In this document: in pieces, positions 24,899-33,158 of the stretch | Numbering within the stretch: the stretch's first letter is position 1 | Layout of the letters: every line of letters begins with the position of its first letter | Made by a program: the position numbers and the translations under genes | The notes under the pieces: generated by a model | Database searches by the model: none | What the model saw: only the letters and a program-made list of their open reading frames with translations | Told to the model about the DNA's origin: nothing | From: Slackia equolifaciens | Lineage (GTDB): Bacteria; Actinomycetota; Coriobacteriia; Coriobacteriales; Eggerthellaceae | Assembly: GCF_003725995.1 (NCBI RefSeq) | Contig: NZ_QIBX01000001.1 | Span: forward strand, 310,001-374,000 | Direction: 5' to 3' | Length of the DNA: 64,000 nucleotides

Positions 24899-25046
24899 CC
24901 TTTTTTCAGAGGATTCTCACGCGCCCTTATGGGACTTTCAACGCGGTCTCTTTCTAGGATGGGCATGCCGATAAGACGTCGCGTAATCGTGGCATGCGCC
25001 GTCTTTTCGGCGTAGCTCAAACAGGATTCCGAGGGAGGCGATGACG

Positions 25047-26150
25047 ATGTCTGATATGACCTACAGCGAGCCCCTCCCCATGGGCAAACGCCCTTCACGC
25101 GCCATATCCGCTCAGCCCCAACAGGCCCTTCGCCGCAATTTCACGCCCCGCAAGCGAACGCCCAAACGACGCACGCGACCCCCAGCGAGCAAGGCGGGCA
25201 TTTTGTTTCGTCCACGCATCGCGCGCGCGTGCCCGAACCCGGCATTGAGCACCTACGGCGGACGGCCGTCGCGCCTTTCGGCCATTGCGCGCGTTGCACG
25301 CATTGCCGCAAAAATCGCGGGCGTCCTGGTCATTCTCGCCATCATCGTGCTCGGAACGCGATCGCTTTCGAGCGCCATGGCAAGCGAAGCGGCGGTGAGC
25401 CAGGCAGAATCGAGCGTATCGCCCCTTCTCAAAGCCTCCACCGACCCCATCGACGAGAGCGAGCGCGCAACGCTCATAGACAACCTCGTCGCATCGCCTG
25501 TCGGTTACACGGAGAACGTTCCCGAAGTTCTGCAGGGCGACGCCTATCCTTCCGGTTGCGAGCCCGCGGCGTTGGCGAGCGCCCTGCAGAGCACGGGCAT
25601 CGACACATCGCTTGAAGACATGCTTGCCTATCTGGATTACGACCCCGATTTCATCGACTTTGTATACCACTACGCCGGCGACCCCGCCGGCAGCGGTAGC
25701 GCCTGGCCGCCCGCCATGGTAGACGCCGCCAATCGCTATTTGGATGATGCGCAAACCGCAGAGAACGACACCGCAAGCGCCGCCGATGACGAATCGGACG
25801 CATCGACCGACGAGCCTTCCGCCGACGCTGCGACGCTGCAGGCCGTCAATATCAGCGGCGCATCGTCAAGCCAGCTAGCAGAGGTGATGGGCGCCGGCTA
25901 CCCCGTGATGGTGTGGACGACCATCTCCATGGAGGAGCCCCAGTTCAGCGGCTACGAGTTTTTAGGGTATTCCTTCGTGGTGAACAACCACTGCGTAGTG
26001 GTGTATGGCACGGCAAACGACGGCGAAAGCGTGCTGGTCATGGACCCCCTCGACGGTCTGGTCGAACGTGACGCTTCCGCCTTCTGGAGCATCTACGAAG
26101 AGCGCGGATGCCTGTGCATGGCGCTTGTCCCGCAGAGCGCACTCGCCTAG
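25047..26150 (+). CDS. Membrane-anchored C39-type cysteine peptidase-like protein
   Basis: 367 residues. A strongly basic N-terminus (RRNFTPRKRTPKRRTRPP) precedes one membrane helix (~93-112, IAGVLVILAIIVLGTRSL). The outer part is a peptidase C39-like domain: Cys in DAYPSGCEPAALASALQSTG (~170), His in NNHCVVVYG, Asp in VMDPLDG. Such proteins may process peptides or serve as substrate-binding relatives. An Asp/Ala-rich insert (~230-260) splits the domain. ATG 25047 was preferred because GGGAGG is 8 bases away; ATG 25041 is only 2 away. It is divergent from the VanR/S pair, hinting at control by it. Confidence 0.82.
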   Translation: MSDMTYSEPLPMGKRPSRAISAQPQQALRRNFTPRKRTPKRRTRPPASKAGILFRPRIARACPNPALSTYGGRPSRLSAIARVARIAAKIAGVLVILAIIVLGTRSLSSAMASEAAVSQAESSVSPLLKASTDPIDESERATLIDNLVASPVGYTENVPEVLQGDAYPSGCEPAALASALQSTGIDTSLEDMLAYLDYDPDFIDFVYHYAGDPAGSGSAWPPAMVDAANRYLDDAQTAENDTASAADDESDASTDEPSADAATLQAVNISGASSSQLAEVMGAGYPVMVWTTISMEEPQFSGYEFLGYSFVVNNHCVVVYGTANDGESVLVMDPLDGLVERDASAFWSIYEERGCLCMALVPQSALA

Positions 26151-26185
26151 GGAACCCATGCGCCTCAGCCGCGCGACGAAAAGCC

Positions 26186-26211
26186 AAGAAAGACCCCGAG
26201 GGACCTTTCTT
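26186..26211 (+). terminator. Terminator of the C39 gene
   Basis: AAGAAAGACCC-CGA-GGGACCTTTCTT with a mispaired A on each side (one C bulged), followed by TTG, 36 bases after the stop codon. Confidence 0.6.
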
Positions 26212-26262
26212 TGTATGCACAAGCGCAGTGGAGGGGAGCTGCGCATGCAGCCAGGTGGGATG

Positions 26263-27141
26263 TTAGCAGGCGCGAGCGGCCAGATTGCCGGTCGCTACAG
26301 CGGCCTGGATATCCCACGGATCGGCGCAGTCGCCCACGGCATACACGTCGAACTCACCTTCGAGTTCGTCGGCAAGCGCAGTGTTGGGCGCCATGTCGAT
26401 TGCGTTCACCACCGCATCGCAGGCGATGGTGCGTTCGATGCCGGCGCCGTCGGTCACCGTCACCTGCCCGTCACCGATAGCGTCGATCGTGGCATTAGGA
26501 ATCACGCGGCAGCCAACGGCATAGAGTGCCGGCAGCACAAAGGAAAGCATCTTGGCAGACTGGCCCTTACCCAGATTGGCAATGTCGTCTTCCGCCACCA
26601 TCGTCACGGTTTTACCGTGAGCCAGCAGATACAGAGCCGAGTCAAGCGCCTGGGCGTTGAAGCCGGCAACTACCACATTGTCGCCGAAGTCGGTAAGGCT
26701 GAACTCCTCCACAGACAAAACGGGCGTGGATTCGGTTCCTTCGAGGCCAAGCTCTTGGCGCGCACCGCCAACGGCGACGATTACCACATCGGGATTCTGC
26801 TCGCGCACGAAGTCGGCGGTCACTTCCTGCCCCGTGGTCACGCTCACGCCCGCAAGCTCGAGCGCATGCGACAGATAGCTGCGATACTGGCTGAGGTTCT
26901 CGTGCGGACCCTTGATGGCCTCGGCGAACGAGAGCAGGCCGCCCAAGGAGTCGTCGTCTTCGTACAGGCTGACGGTGTACCCGCGCTCAGCGGCCACGCG
27001 AGCCGCCTCCATGCCGGCGGGGCCGCCACCCACCACCATCACGTTCTTTTGACCGTCGGCCGCAGGAGGCTCATAGCCCTCGGGCATCTCCTCGCCAAAC
27101 ACGCGGCCCTTGCAGGGGTTCACGCGGCAGCCTTCCATCAT
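26263..27141 (-). pseudogene. C-terminal fragment of an Old Yellow Enzyme-type flavin oxidoreductase
   Basis: The frame encodes the C-terminal FAD/NADH part of a multidomain ene-reductase (2,4-dienoyl-CoA reductase/BaiCD-like). It starts at GCRVNPCKGR, equivalent to the last iron-sulfur cysteine and the CxVNPxxGRE motif of such enzymes, then VMVVGGGPAGMEAARVAAER (FAD) and VVVAGFNAQALDSALYLLAHG (NADH), ending with DVYAVGDCADPWDIQAAVATG. The N-terminal FMN barrel (~350 residues) is missing. No ribosome site precedes any start, and ~45 bases upstream begins the inverted-repeat element at 27185. A decayed gene cut by or next to that element is the best reading. Confidence 0.75.
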
Positions 27142-27184
27142 GCCCAGATGGTATATGAAGAGGGGTAAAACACGCATCGAACGG

Positions 27185-27512
27185 ATAAAAACTCGCGTTT
27201 AGAATGATTCCTGGATTTCTCGGAAGTGCGGCAGAATCCTCTGCTGAAAATGCCACGCTTAGCGCGATTCCCTGATTTCCCTGCTGAAAAACTCGCGTTT
27301 AGCGCGAATGGCAAGCCACGTCGAAGAGGACGGCGGGGCATCTTGCGCACGTTTTCCCAGGTCGCAACTTTTGCCGCGCTCTATGTCGCCCATTCCGCAC
27401 CTAACCGGTCGTTCTAAACGCGACTTTTTCAGCAGCGATGCGCCCAAATCGCGCTAAACGCGAGTTTTTCAGCACCGGCACGGCCGAATCTCGCTAAACG
27501 TGCTCTTTCTGA
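27185..27512. repeat. Inverted-repeat mosaic element, copy 1
   Basis: Three units of the type CTGAAAAACTCGCGTTTAGC on the left (27187, 27244 degenerate, 27284) face three inverted units on the right (27412, 27449, 27487). The core between them runs from GGCAAGCC through CCAGGTCGCAACTTTTGCCG to GCACCTAACCGGTCG. Units alternate with short GATTTCC or GCGCCCAAAT spacers. Core and right side match the reverse complement of 41640-41890 closely. No coding frame or transposase was seen. It lies between a truncated oxidoreductase gene and uvrB. Confidence 0.85.
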
Positions 27513-27609
27513 CCTGTGGGCCATGCGGCAAAATGAGAACCAGACCAACTCCTGGCCAGCCCGACAGGAAAGACGAGCCCTAGCAAAACCCCATCGAACT
27601 TTTGCGCGG

Positions 27610-29769
27610 CTACGCCCTGCGCGACCCTCCATAGGCAGAATTCTTGCGATTGCCAAACGCGCTGCCTTTGCGGGCGGTCTTCTTAAGGTCGGCTAGCACG
27701 TCTTTCTCTGATGAGCCCTCAACCTGAGCACGCAGCTTCACTACCTGATCGCGCAGGCGCGCCGCCTCTTCGAAGTCCATGTTCTGCGACGCAGCCGCCA
27801 TCTCTTCCTCCATGCTGGAGATGATGCGCATGACTTCGCCGCGCGACATCTCGGCGAGCGCCTTGTTCACCTCTTCGGCGCTGCCCACCTCGTTGCCGTC
27901 GGCGTCGTTCATGAAGCCCATCATGTCATTGATGGCCTTGCGCACCGTCTGCGGCTTGATGCCGTGCTCCTCGTTGTATTGCATCTGGATGGCACGGCGG
28001 CGGCGTGTTTCGCTGATGGCACGGTCCATGGAATCAGTCAGCTTGTCGGCGTACATGATCACCTGGCCGCTCACGTTGCGCGCCGCACGACCGATGGTCT
28101 GGATGAGGCTGCGATGGTTGCGCAAAAAGCCCTCTTTGTCGGCATCCAAAATAGCCACCAGGCTTACCTCGGGAAGGTCCAAACCCTCACGCAGAAGGTT
28201 GATGCCCACCAGCACATCGAATTCTCCCTTGCGCAGGTCGCGCAGGATTTCCACGCGCTCGAGCGTTGCGATATCCGAATGCATATAGCGCGCTTTGACG
28301 CCCTGGTCCAGCAGATGGTCGGTCAAGTCCTCTGCCATCTTCTTGGTGAGCGTGGTTATGAGCACGCGCTCGTCGCGCGCGGCACGTTCCTTTGCCTCGT
28401 CGATGATGTCGTCGATCTGGCTGGCGATGGGACGAACGATAATCTCGGGGTCCAACAGGCCCGTGGGGCGAATGATCTGCTCCACCTCTTGCTGCGTGAC
28501 CTTCTCCTCGTAATCGCCCGGCGTGGCAGACACATAAATGAACTGCGGAACGCGCTGCTCGAACTCGTCAAAACGCAACGGACGGTTGTCCAAGCAGCTG
28601 GGCAGACGGAACCCGTGCTCGGCCAACGTGACCTTGCGGCTGCGGTCGCCCTCGTGCATGCCACGAATCTGCGGCACCGTCACGTGGCTCTCGTCGATGA
28701 TACACATGAAGTCGTCCGGGAAGTAATCGATGAGCGTGTACGGCGGCTCACCCGGCTCGCGACCGTCCAAATGACGCGAATAGTTCTCGATGCCGCTGCA
28801 GAAGCCCATGGTTTCCAGCATCTCCAGGTCGTAATTCACGCGCATTTCCAACCGCTGCGCTTCGAGCAGCTTGCCCTCGGCTTTGAACTGCTGCAGGCGA
28901 TCGCGCAACTCGTCCTGAATCGTCTTGATGGCGCGGTCCATCTTGGGGCGCGCGGTCACATAATGCGACGCGGGCCAAATAGGAAGCGCCTCGTATTCGC
29001 CCAGCACCTCGCCCGTCACGTTGTCAATCTCCTGGATGCTCTCCACCTCGTCGCCCCAGAACTCGATGCGTACGGGGTTGTCGGCGTACGGCGGGAACAC
29101 GTCCAGAGCATCGCCGCGCACGCGGAAGGTGCCACGCTTGAGCTCGTAATCGTTGCGGTCGTACTGGATGTCGATAAGTTCATGAATCACATCGTCGCGC
29201 TCGGCGGGCTTCTCCTTGTCCACGAACACGGCCATACCCGCATAATCGGCCGGGCTGCCTATACCGTAGATGCAGCTCACGGACGCGACCACGATAATGT
29301 CGCGCCTCGACAGCAGGCTGGCGGTTGCCGCATGGCGGAGCTTTTCCACCTCCTCGTTGATGGAGGCGTCCTTTTCGATAAACGTATCGGTGGAAGGCAC
29401 GTAGGCCTCAGGCTGGTAATAATCGTAGTAGCTGACAAAGTACACAACGGCGTTATGGGGAAAGAACTCCTTGAGCTCACCAGCGAGCTGGGCGGCGAGC
29501 GTTTTATTGGGAGCCATGACCAGCGTGGGCTTTTGGACGGCCTCGATGGTTTTCGCCATGGTGAATGTTTTGCCCGAACCGGTAACGCCCAAAAGCGTCT
29601 GGTAGCGCAAGCCGCGGTTGATGCCCTCGGCGAGCTTCTCGATGGCCTGGGGCTGGTCGCCGCTGGGCTCGTAAGGGCTCACCACCCTAAACGGCGTGGA
29701 TGCGAGTCGCACGTCGGGGAGCTTCCCCTCCATGACGGCGCCTTCGATATTCTGCAAATGGGTGGACAT
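27610..29769 (-). CDS. uvrB: Excinuclease ABC subunit B
   Basis: 719 residues, slightly longer than typical UvrB. It is the damage-verifying helicase-like subunit of nucleotide excision repair. Visible: Walker [11 protein letters not shown], the beta-hairpin [17 protein letters not shown] that is inserted into DNA, DESH (motif II), [29 protein letters not shown] (motif VI), and the C-terminal UVR motif ([17 protein letters not shown]) that contacts UvrC. ATG 29769 has AAGGGG seven bases ahead. uvrA and uvrC are not nearby. Confidence 0.97.
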   Translation of the reverse strand: MSTHLQNIEGAVMEGKLPDVRLASTPFRVVSPYEPSGDQPQAIEKLAEGINRGLRYQTLLGVTGSGKTFTMAKTIEAVQKPTLVMAPNKTLAAQLAGELKEFFPHNAVVYFVSYYDYYQPEAYVPSTDTFIEKDASINEEVEKLRHAATASLLSRRDIIVVASVSCIYGIGSPADYAGMAVFVDKEKPAERDDVIHELIDIQYDRNDYELKRGTFRVRGDALDVFPPYADNPVRIEFWGDEVESIQEIDNVTGEVLGEYEALPIWPASHYVTARPKMDRAIKTIQDELRDRLQQFKAEGKLLEAQRLEMRVNYDLEMLETMGFCSGIENYSRHLDGREPGEPPYTLIDYFPDDFMCIIDESHVTVPQIRGMHEGDRSRKVTLAEHGFRLPSCLDNRPLRFDEFEQRVPQFIYVSATPGDYEEKVTQQEVEQIIRPTGLLDPEIIVRPIASQIDDIIDEAKERAARDERVLITTLTKKMAEDLTDHLLDQGVKARYMHSDIATLERVEILRDLRKGEFDVLVGINLLREGLDLPEVSLVAILDADKEGFLRNHRSLIQTIGRAARNVSGQVIMYADKLTDSMDRAISETRRRRAIQMQYNEEHGIKPQTVRKAINDMMGFMNDADGNEVGSAEEVNKALAEMSRGEVMRIISSMEEEMAAASQNMDFEEAARLRDQVVKLRAQVEGSSEKDVLADLKKTARKGSAFGNRKNSAYGGSRRA

Positions 29770-29817
29770 GCAATCGCCCCTTCAAGTACCTGCAGGCTGG
29801 TTATCTGAGTTATTAAG

Positions 29818-30054
29818 CTAGTGAGCTGCCGCTTGTGCGGAAAGGGCATCCACGAGTTCTTGCTCGGAAGAGACGAAGGTGTAGGGCTCGTATTCGCCAT
29901 AGGCGGAAGGACGCGTGATGGTAACGAGCTGCAGTCGATCATGACCGAACTTGCCATCGATTCGACGCTTCATTTCGACAAGACCCATACCCGCACACGT
30001 TTGCAAAGCCAGACAGCCCGTTTGATCGAACCACTTAGCCACGAGATAGCACAT
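29818..30054 (-). CDS. DUF6718-like small protein
   Basis: 78 residues. It starts MCYLVAKWFDQTGCLAL and includes VTITRPSAYGEYEPYTFV, matching small uncharacterised proteins (DUF6718) of gut Firmicutes and Coriobacteria. Function unknown; the DUF number is from memory. Strong AGGAGG ribosome site. It overlaps the gene upstream by 20 bases, so the two small genes form a coupled pair. Confidence 0.65.
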   Translation of the reverse strand: MCYLVAKWFDQTGCLALQTCAGMGLVEMKRRIDGKFGHDRLQLVTITRPSAYGEYEPYTFVSSEQELVDALSAQAAAH

Positions 30055-30256
30055 CGTTCATCCTCCTTTCGAACTCGGCCTCATTCCTTATATCACCGGA
30101 CTCATACGCTTTGCGCAAAGCCCTACCAACTCCCACATCTTGCACACGCTTATATAGGTATTTGTGCAACCAATTGTTGAGCTGTCGGTCATAAAAAGTG
30201 TTGTATTGAATCTCAATCGGATAATGACGTGAACTCAATTGAAAATATACGCGCAC
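30035..30256 (-). CDS. Small hypothetical protein paired with the DUF6718-like gene
   Basis: 73 residues from a GTG start; no family recognised. It is rich in Tyr, Arg and Asn (YNTFYDRQLNNWLHKYLYKR) with a charged C-terminal helix (NEAEFERRMNDVLSRG). Its end overlaps the next gene by 20 bases, and a good promoter lies 24 bases upstream of the GTG, supporting expression. The lower GC of the pair compared with its neighbours suggests acquisition. A two-gene toxin-antitoxin role is possible but unsupported by any motif. Confidence 0.55.
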   Translation of the reverse strand: MRVYFQLSSRHYPIEIQYNTFYDRQLNNWLHKYLYKRVQDVGVGRALRKAYESGDIRNEAEFERRMNDVLSRG

Positions 30257-30279
30257 ACCGCGATATCCATCATCCGATA

Positions 30280-30308
30280 ATATTAATCATGCGCATCACA
30301 ACTAACAA
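30280..30308 (-). promoter_or_regulatory. Sigma-70-type promoter of the two small genes
   Basis: Minus strand: TTGTTA, 17 bases, TAATAT, in an AT-rich divergent gap; 24 bases ahead of the GTG at 30256. Confidence 0.6.
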
Positions 30309-30360
30309 CCCATACAATAAGCAATGGAGCATTTGCCAGCTACGCCGCAAAGGAATCGCC

Positions 30361-31461
30361 ATGGAAACCAAGCTCAGCGCCCGCATTGCCCTTCCCGTTG
30401 CCGCTTTCGGATTGCTTGTGCTGCTCGCACTCATCGGGAGCGTGGTTTCTTTGGGAAACCAGTTATTCTCTGCGCACTGGGTTCTCGGCGCGGCTTTCTA
30501 CCTTCTCGTCGTGGCACTTGTTGCAGCAGGTATTGTCTATCCCGTCGTCCGCACCCTAAGTCGTCCCGTGTTCGGGCTGCACAAGTTGCACGAAGGCAGC
30601 GAACGCTCGCGGAGGAAATATCTTCGCATGCTTAGCGAAAATCTGCAGCGCGCGAATATATCTGGCGAAGCAAGGAAAAGCATCCCTTCCGGCACGGACG
30701 GCGTTCCCGCAGCCGAATTCGCCGAGTTGTACAGGGCAAGCCTTTCGCCCGTGGTCGACTTGCACATCAAAGAGGCAGCCAAAGCGTCTTTTACCACCAC
30801 CGCCATTTCGCAGGCACCCGCCTTTGACATGATTTCTGTCCTGGCGGTGAATCTGCGCATGGTGCGCGCCATCGTTGAGGCCTGCGGGTACCGACCGTCT
30901 GCCCCGGCGTTGCTCGGCTTATACGTGCGCGCAATGAAGGCGACGCTTATCGCCGGCGGCATAGAAGAGATGGATCTTGAGGAAATCGTGGCGCTCATCG
31001 GCGGAAATGCTGCAATAGCCGCATCGAGTGTGGTGCTTTCCTCCGCGGCGCAGGGCGCGGCGAACGCGTATCTTACGGTGCGCGTAGGCGTGATCACCAA
31101 AGCACTGCTGTTCACGGAAGATGGGCCGACGGACATGCGTGAGCTACGACGCGATTCGTACGGAGAGGCGCTCTCGTTCCTGAAAAACTGCGGTCTGGTA
31201 GAAGACCTGCGTGAGGCCATGGCATCCGCCGCCGGAGCTGCCCGCGACGCCGCAGTTGCCAAGGCCGCCGAAGCACGCGATACCGCCGTTAGGCAAATGG
31301 CGGATTTTCGCGACGACACCGTGGAGAAACTGACCGATTTCAAAGACGCTACCGTAGAGCGAATCGCTGATTTCCGCGCCCCGTGGAGAACCTCCAAGAT
31401 TTCCGGCACCTCAACCGACGACCCGCATCCAGGTTATACGCAAGCGAGACCGAAAAAGTAG
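30361..31461 (+). CDS. DUF697 (YcjF-like) membrane protein with C-terminal 11-residue repeats
   Basis: 366 residues. Two N-terminal membrane helices (~8-35 and ~42-65) precede a cytoplasmic DUF697-type region with hydrophobic helices (FDMISVLAVNLRMVRAIVEA, LGLYVRAMKATLIAGG). From ~290 to ~340 a charged helical region repeats every 11 residues: AAEARDTAVRQ, MADFRDDTVEK, LTDFKDATVER, IADF. Such 11-mers form amphipathic helices that can lie on membranes. Function is unknown. AAAGGA six bases ahead supports ATG 30361; a longer frame begins 132 bases earlier without a ribosome site. Confidence 0.78.
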   Translation: METKLSARIALPVAAFGLLVLLALIGSVVSLGNQLFSAHWVLGAAFYLLVVALVAAGIVYPVVRTLSRPVFGLHKLHEGSERSRRKYLRMLSENLQRANISGEARKSIPSGTDGVPAAEFAELYRASLSPVVDLHIKEAAKASFTTTAISQAPAFDMISVLAVNLRMVRAIVEACGYRPSAPALLGLYVRAMKATLIAGGIEEMDLEEIVALIGGNAAIAASSVVLSSAAQGAANAYLTVRVGVITKALLFTEDGPTDMRELRRDSYGEALSFLKNCGLVEDLREAMASAAGAARDAAVAKAAEARDTAVRQMADFRDDTVEKLTDFKDATVERIADFRAPWRTSKISGTSTDDPHPGYTQARPKK

Positions 31462-31514
31462 TCAAACCGGCTAGGTGACGAACAGCCCGTTCCCCCATCG
31501 GACGCCTCAAGCAC

Positions 31515-31900
31515 AGATTGCAGCAAACCGCCTTGTACGGAGGCAGCAGGCGGCGGGGCCGGAGGCAGCGGACGCGGGGCAGGACTCCGAGCTTCGGCGC
31601 CGCCGCCGGAGCCGGCGGGGCGGATCCCGACGCCCGGATGCAACGAACGGCGATTCGCTGCAACACAAACGTCGCCCCGCAAACAAACGCCGATTTGCTG
31701 CTGCTTAAACGTCGTTTCGCAACCGCGTAAAAATCGCCCCCGCAAACAAACGGCGATTTGCTGCAGTTTTCGGACACCCCTTCGAGTAGCCCAATCGAAG
31801 CGAGGCTGTGACCTGGGGAAACGCGAAGCCCAACGGCGGTGTACTCGGGGCACCCCGCGAAAACTGCAGCAAATCGCCGTTTGTTTCTAAACCCCGCGCC
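31515..31900. repeat. Inverted-repeat mosaic element, copy 3 (different units, shared core)
   Basis: Units of the type AACAAACGGCGATTTGCTGC recur: degenerate at ~31517 (inverted) and 31640, then clear at 31682 and 31746, and inverted after the core as CTGCAGCAAATCGCCGTTTG (31864). CGCCCCGCAAACAAACG and CGCCCCCGCAAACAAACG lead two of them. The core holds CTGTGACCTGGGGAAACG (31806-31823), shared exactly over at least 16 bases with copy 2 at 41640. The 486-base gap contains no gene. A GC-rich stretch at 31550-31630 is also non-coding. Confidence 0.75.
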
Positions 31901-31947
31901 CCGGGCGCCCCGCTAACGCCAGCGAGGGGCAGCAGGCGACCACAACA

Positions 31948-32703
31948 CTACCGCGCCAACTGTGCACGCCCCGCCTTCATACCGCGAAGAATAGATTGAC
32001 GGAGAGCGGGAATGCGGGCTTTGTTCATGGCAGGGGTTTCGGCGAGCGGGTATTCGATGCCCAATTCGGCGTACTTCTCCACCCCCATGGTGTGGTACGG
32101 CAAAACCTCCAGACCCACCACGTTGCGCCACGGCGCAATCAGGCGCCCCAGCGCTTCGCACTCTTCCTCAGAATCGGTGATGCCCGGCACAGCAACATGG
32201 CGAATGACCGCAGGAATATTCCGACGCGCCAGCTCGCCGCCGAACGCAAGCACGGGCGCCAAATCGCATCCGGTAAGCCGTTTGTGGGCATCGGCATGGG
32301 CATGCTTCACATCGAGCAGAACCAAGTCGCACTCCCCCAGAAGCTTTTCGAATCGCTCCGGCTTGCCCGGCAGCCACCCAAAGCCGCTTGAATCAAGACA
32401 CGTATGCACGCGTCCGCCCGGCGCCTCATGCATGGCGGCAAACAGCTCCCCCACAAACTGAGGCTGCAATAGAGGCTCGCCGCCGGTCACCGTGATGCCA
32501 CCGTTGCGATAGAACGCACGATTGCGCTCGAATTCGTCCACAATCTGCGCAACGCTCGTCTTGCACCCTTCGCCCGGCTTCCACGTATCGGGATTGTGGC
32601 AATAGGCACAGCGCATGGGACAGCCCTGCATGAACACAACGAAACGAACCCCCGGCCCGTCAACCGTGCCGAAGGTTTCGATCGAGTGTATGTTTCCCAG
32701 CAT
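31948..32703 (-). CDS. pflA: Pyruvate formate-lyase activating enzyme
   Basis: 251 residues, radical SAM. C28, C32 and C35 (CPMRCAYCHNPDTW) ligate the [4Fe-4S] cluster that cleaves S-adenosylmethionine and abstracts hydrogen from the PFL glycine. GGITVTGGEPLLQ is the SAM-contact strand. The start at 32703 (MLGNIHSIETFGTVDGPG) aligns with known PflA; a GTG three codons upstream overlaps the preceding stop codon as TAGTG. It is the third gene after pflB and the separate glycyl-radical protein, so all parts of the enzyme are made together. Confidence 0.93.
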   Translation of the reverse strand: MLGNIHSIETFGTVDGPGVRFVVFMQGCPMRCAYCHNPDTWKPGEGCKTSVAQIVDEFERNRAFYRNGGITVTGGEPLLQPQFVGELFAAMHEAPGGRVHTCLDSSGFGWLPGKPERFEKLLGECDLVLLDVKHAHADAHKRLTGCDLAPVLAFGGELARRNIPAVIRHVAVPGITDSEEECEALGRLIAPWRNVVGLEVLPYHTMGVEKYAELGIEYPLAETPAMNKARIPALRQSILRGMKAGRAQLAR

Positions 32704-32711
32704 CCCAGACA

Positions 32712-32963
32712 CTACAGTTCAGAATGGAACGTGCGGGAAATCACCTCGTCCTGCTGCTCTTTCGTGAGGTTGTTGAAATTCACGGCATAGCCGCTCACAC
32801 GTACGGTGAGCTGCGGATACCTCTCGGGATGCGCCTGCGCGTCCAGCAACGTCTCGCGGTTGAACACGTTCACGTTCAGGTGATGCCCGCCTTTTTCGGC
32901 GTACGCGTCCAGCATGCTCACCAGGTTATCGGCCTGCGCCTGAGAAACCTCTTCGATCTTCAT
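32712..32963 (-). CDS. grcA: Stand-alone glycyl-radical domain (GrcA/YfiD-like) of a split pyruvate formate-lyase
   Basis: 83 residues, equal to the C-terminal domain of ordinary [21 protein letters not shown], then the radical loop RVSGYAVNF (G58) and the terminal helix [14 protein letters not shown]. In E. coli a similar protein (YfiD/GrcA) only rescues damaged PFL, which has its own radical domain. Here the neighbouring catalytic gene lacks that domain, so this protein probably is the obligatory radical subunit. The start at 32963 has GAGGAG 10 bases upstream; an upstream ATG 12 codons earlier would include that site. Confidence 0.88.
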   Translation of the reverse strand: MKIEEVSQAQADNLVSMLDAYAEKGGHHLNVNVFNRETLLDAQAHPERYPQLTVRVSGYAVNFNNLTKEQQDEVISRTFHSEL

Positions 32964-33158
32964 AACGCTCGTTCTCCTCATATCCATATCTTGCGCCACG
33001 CACCACGGGCGGCGCGTCCCGTTCTCACAACCGCGATGGAGACGCCGGACATCGCCAACGGCTCCACCTGCCGCGCATTGTCATCGCCCCATCAGCCGCA
33101 CAATGCCGCTGAACAGGCAAACCCCGTCGCACTCAGCAGCACCTCTTGCAGCAAGCCG

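Noticed and set aside
27185-27512. Insertion sequence or CRISPR-like array at the inverted-repeat elements
   Set aside because: No transposase frame, no terminal target duplication visible, and the units occur in both orientations around a core, unlike CRISPR.
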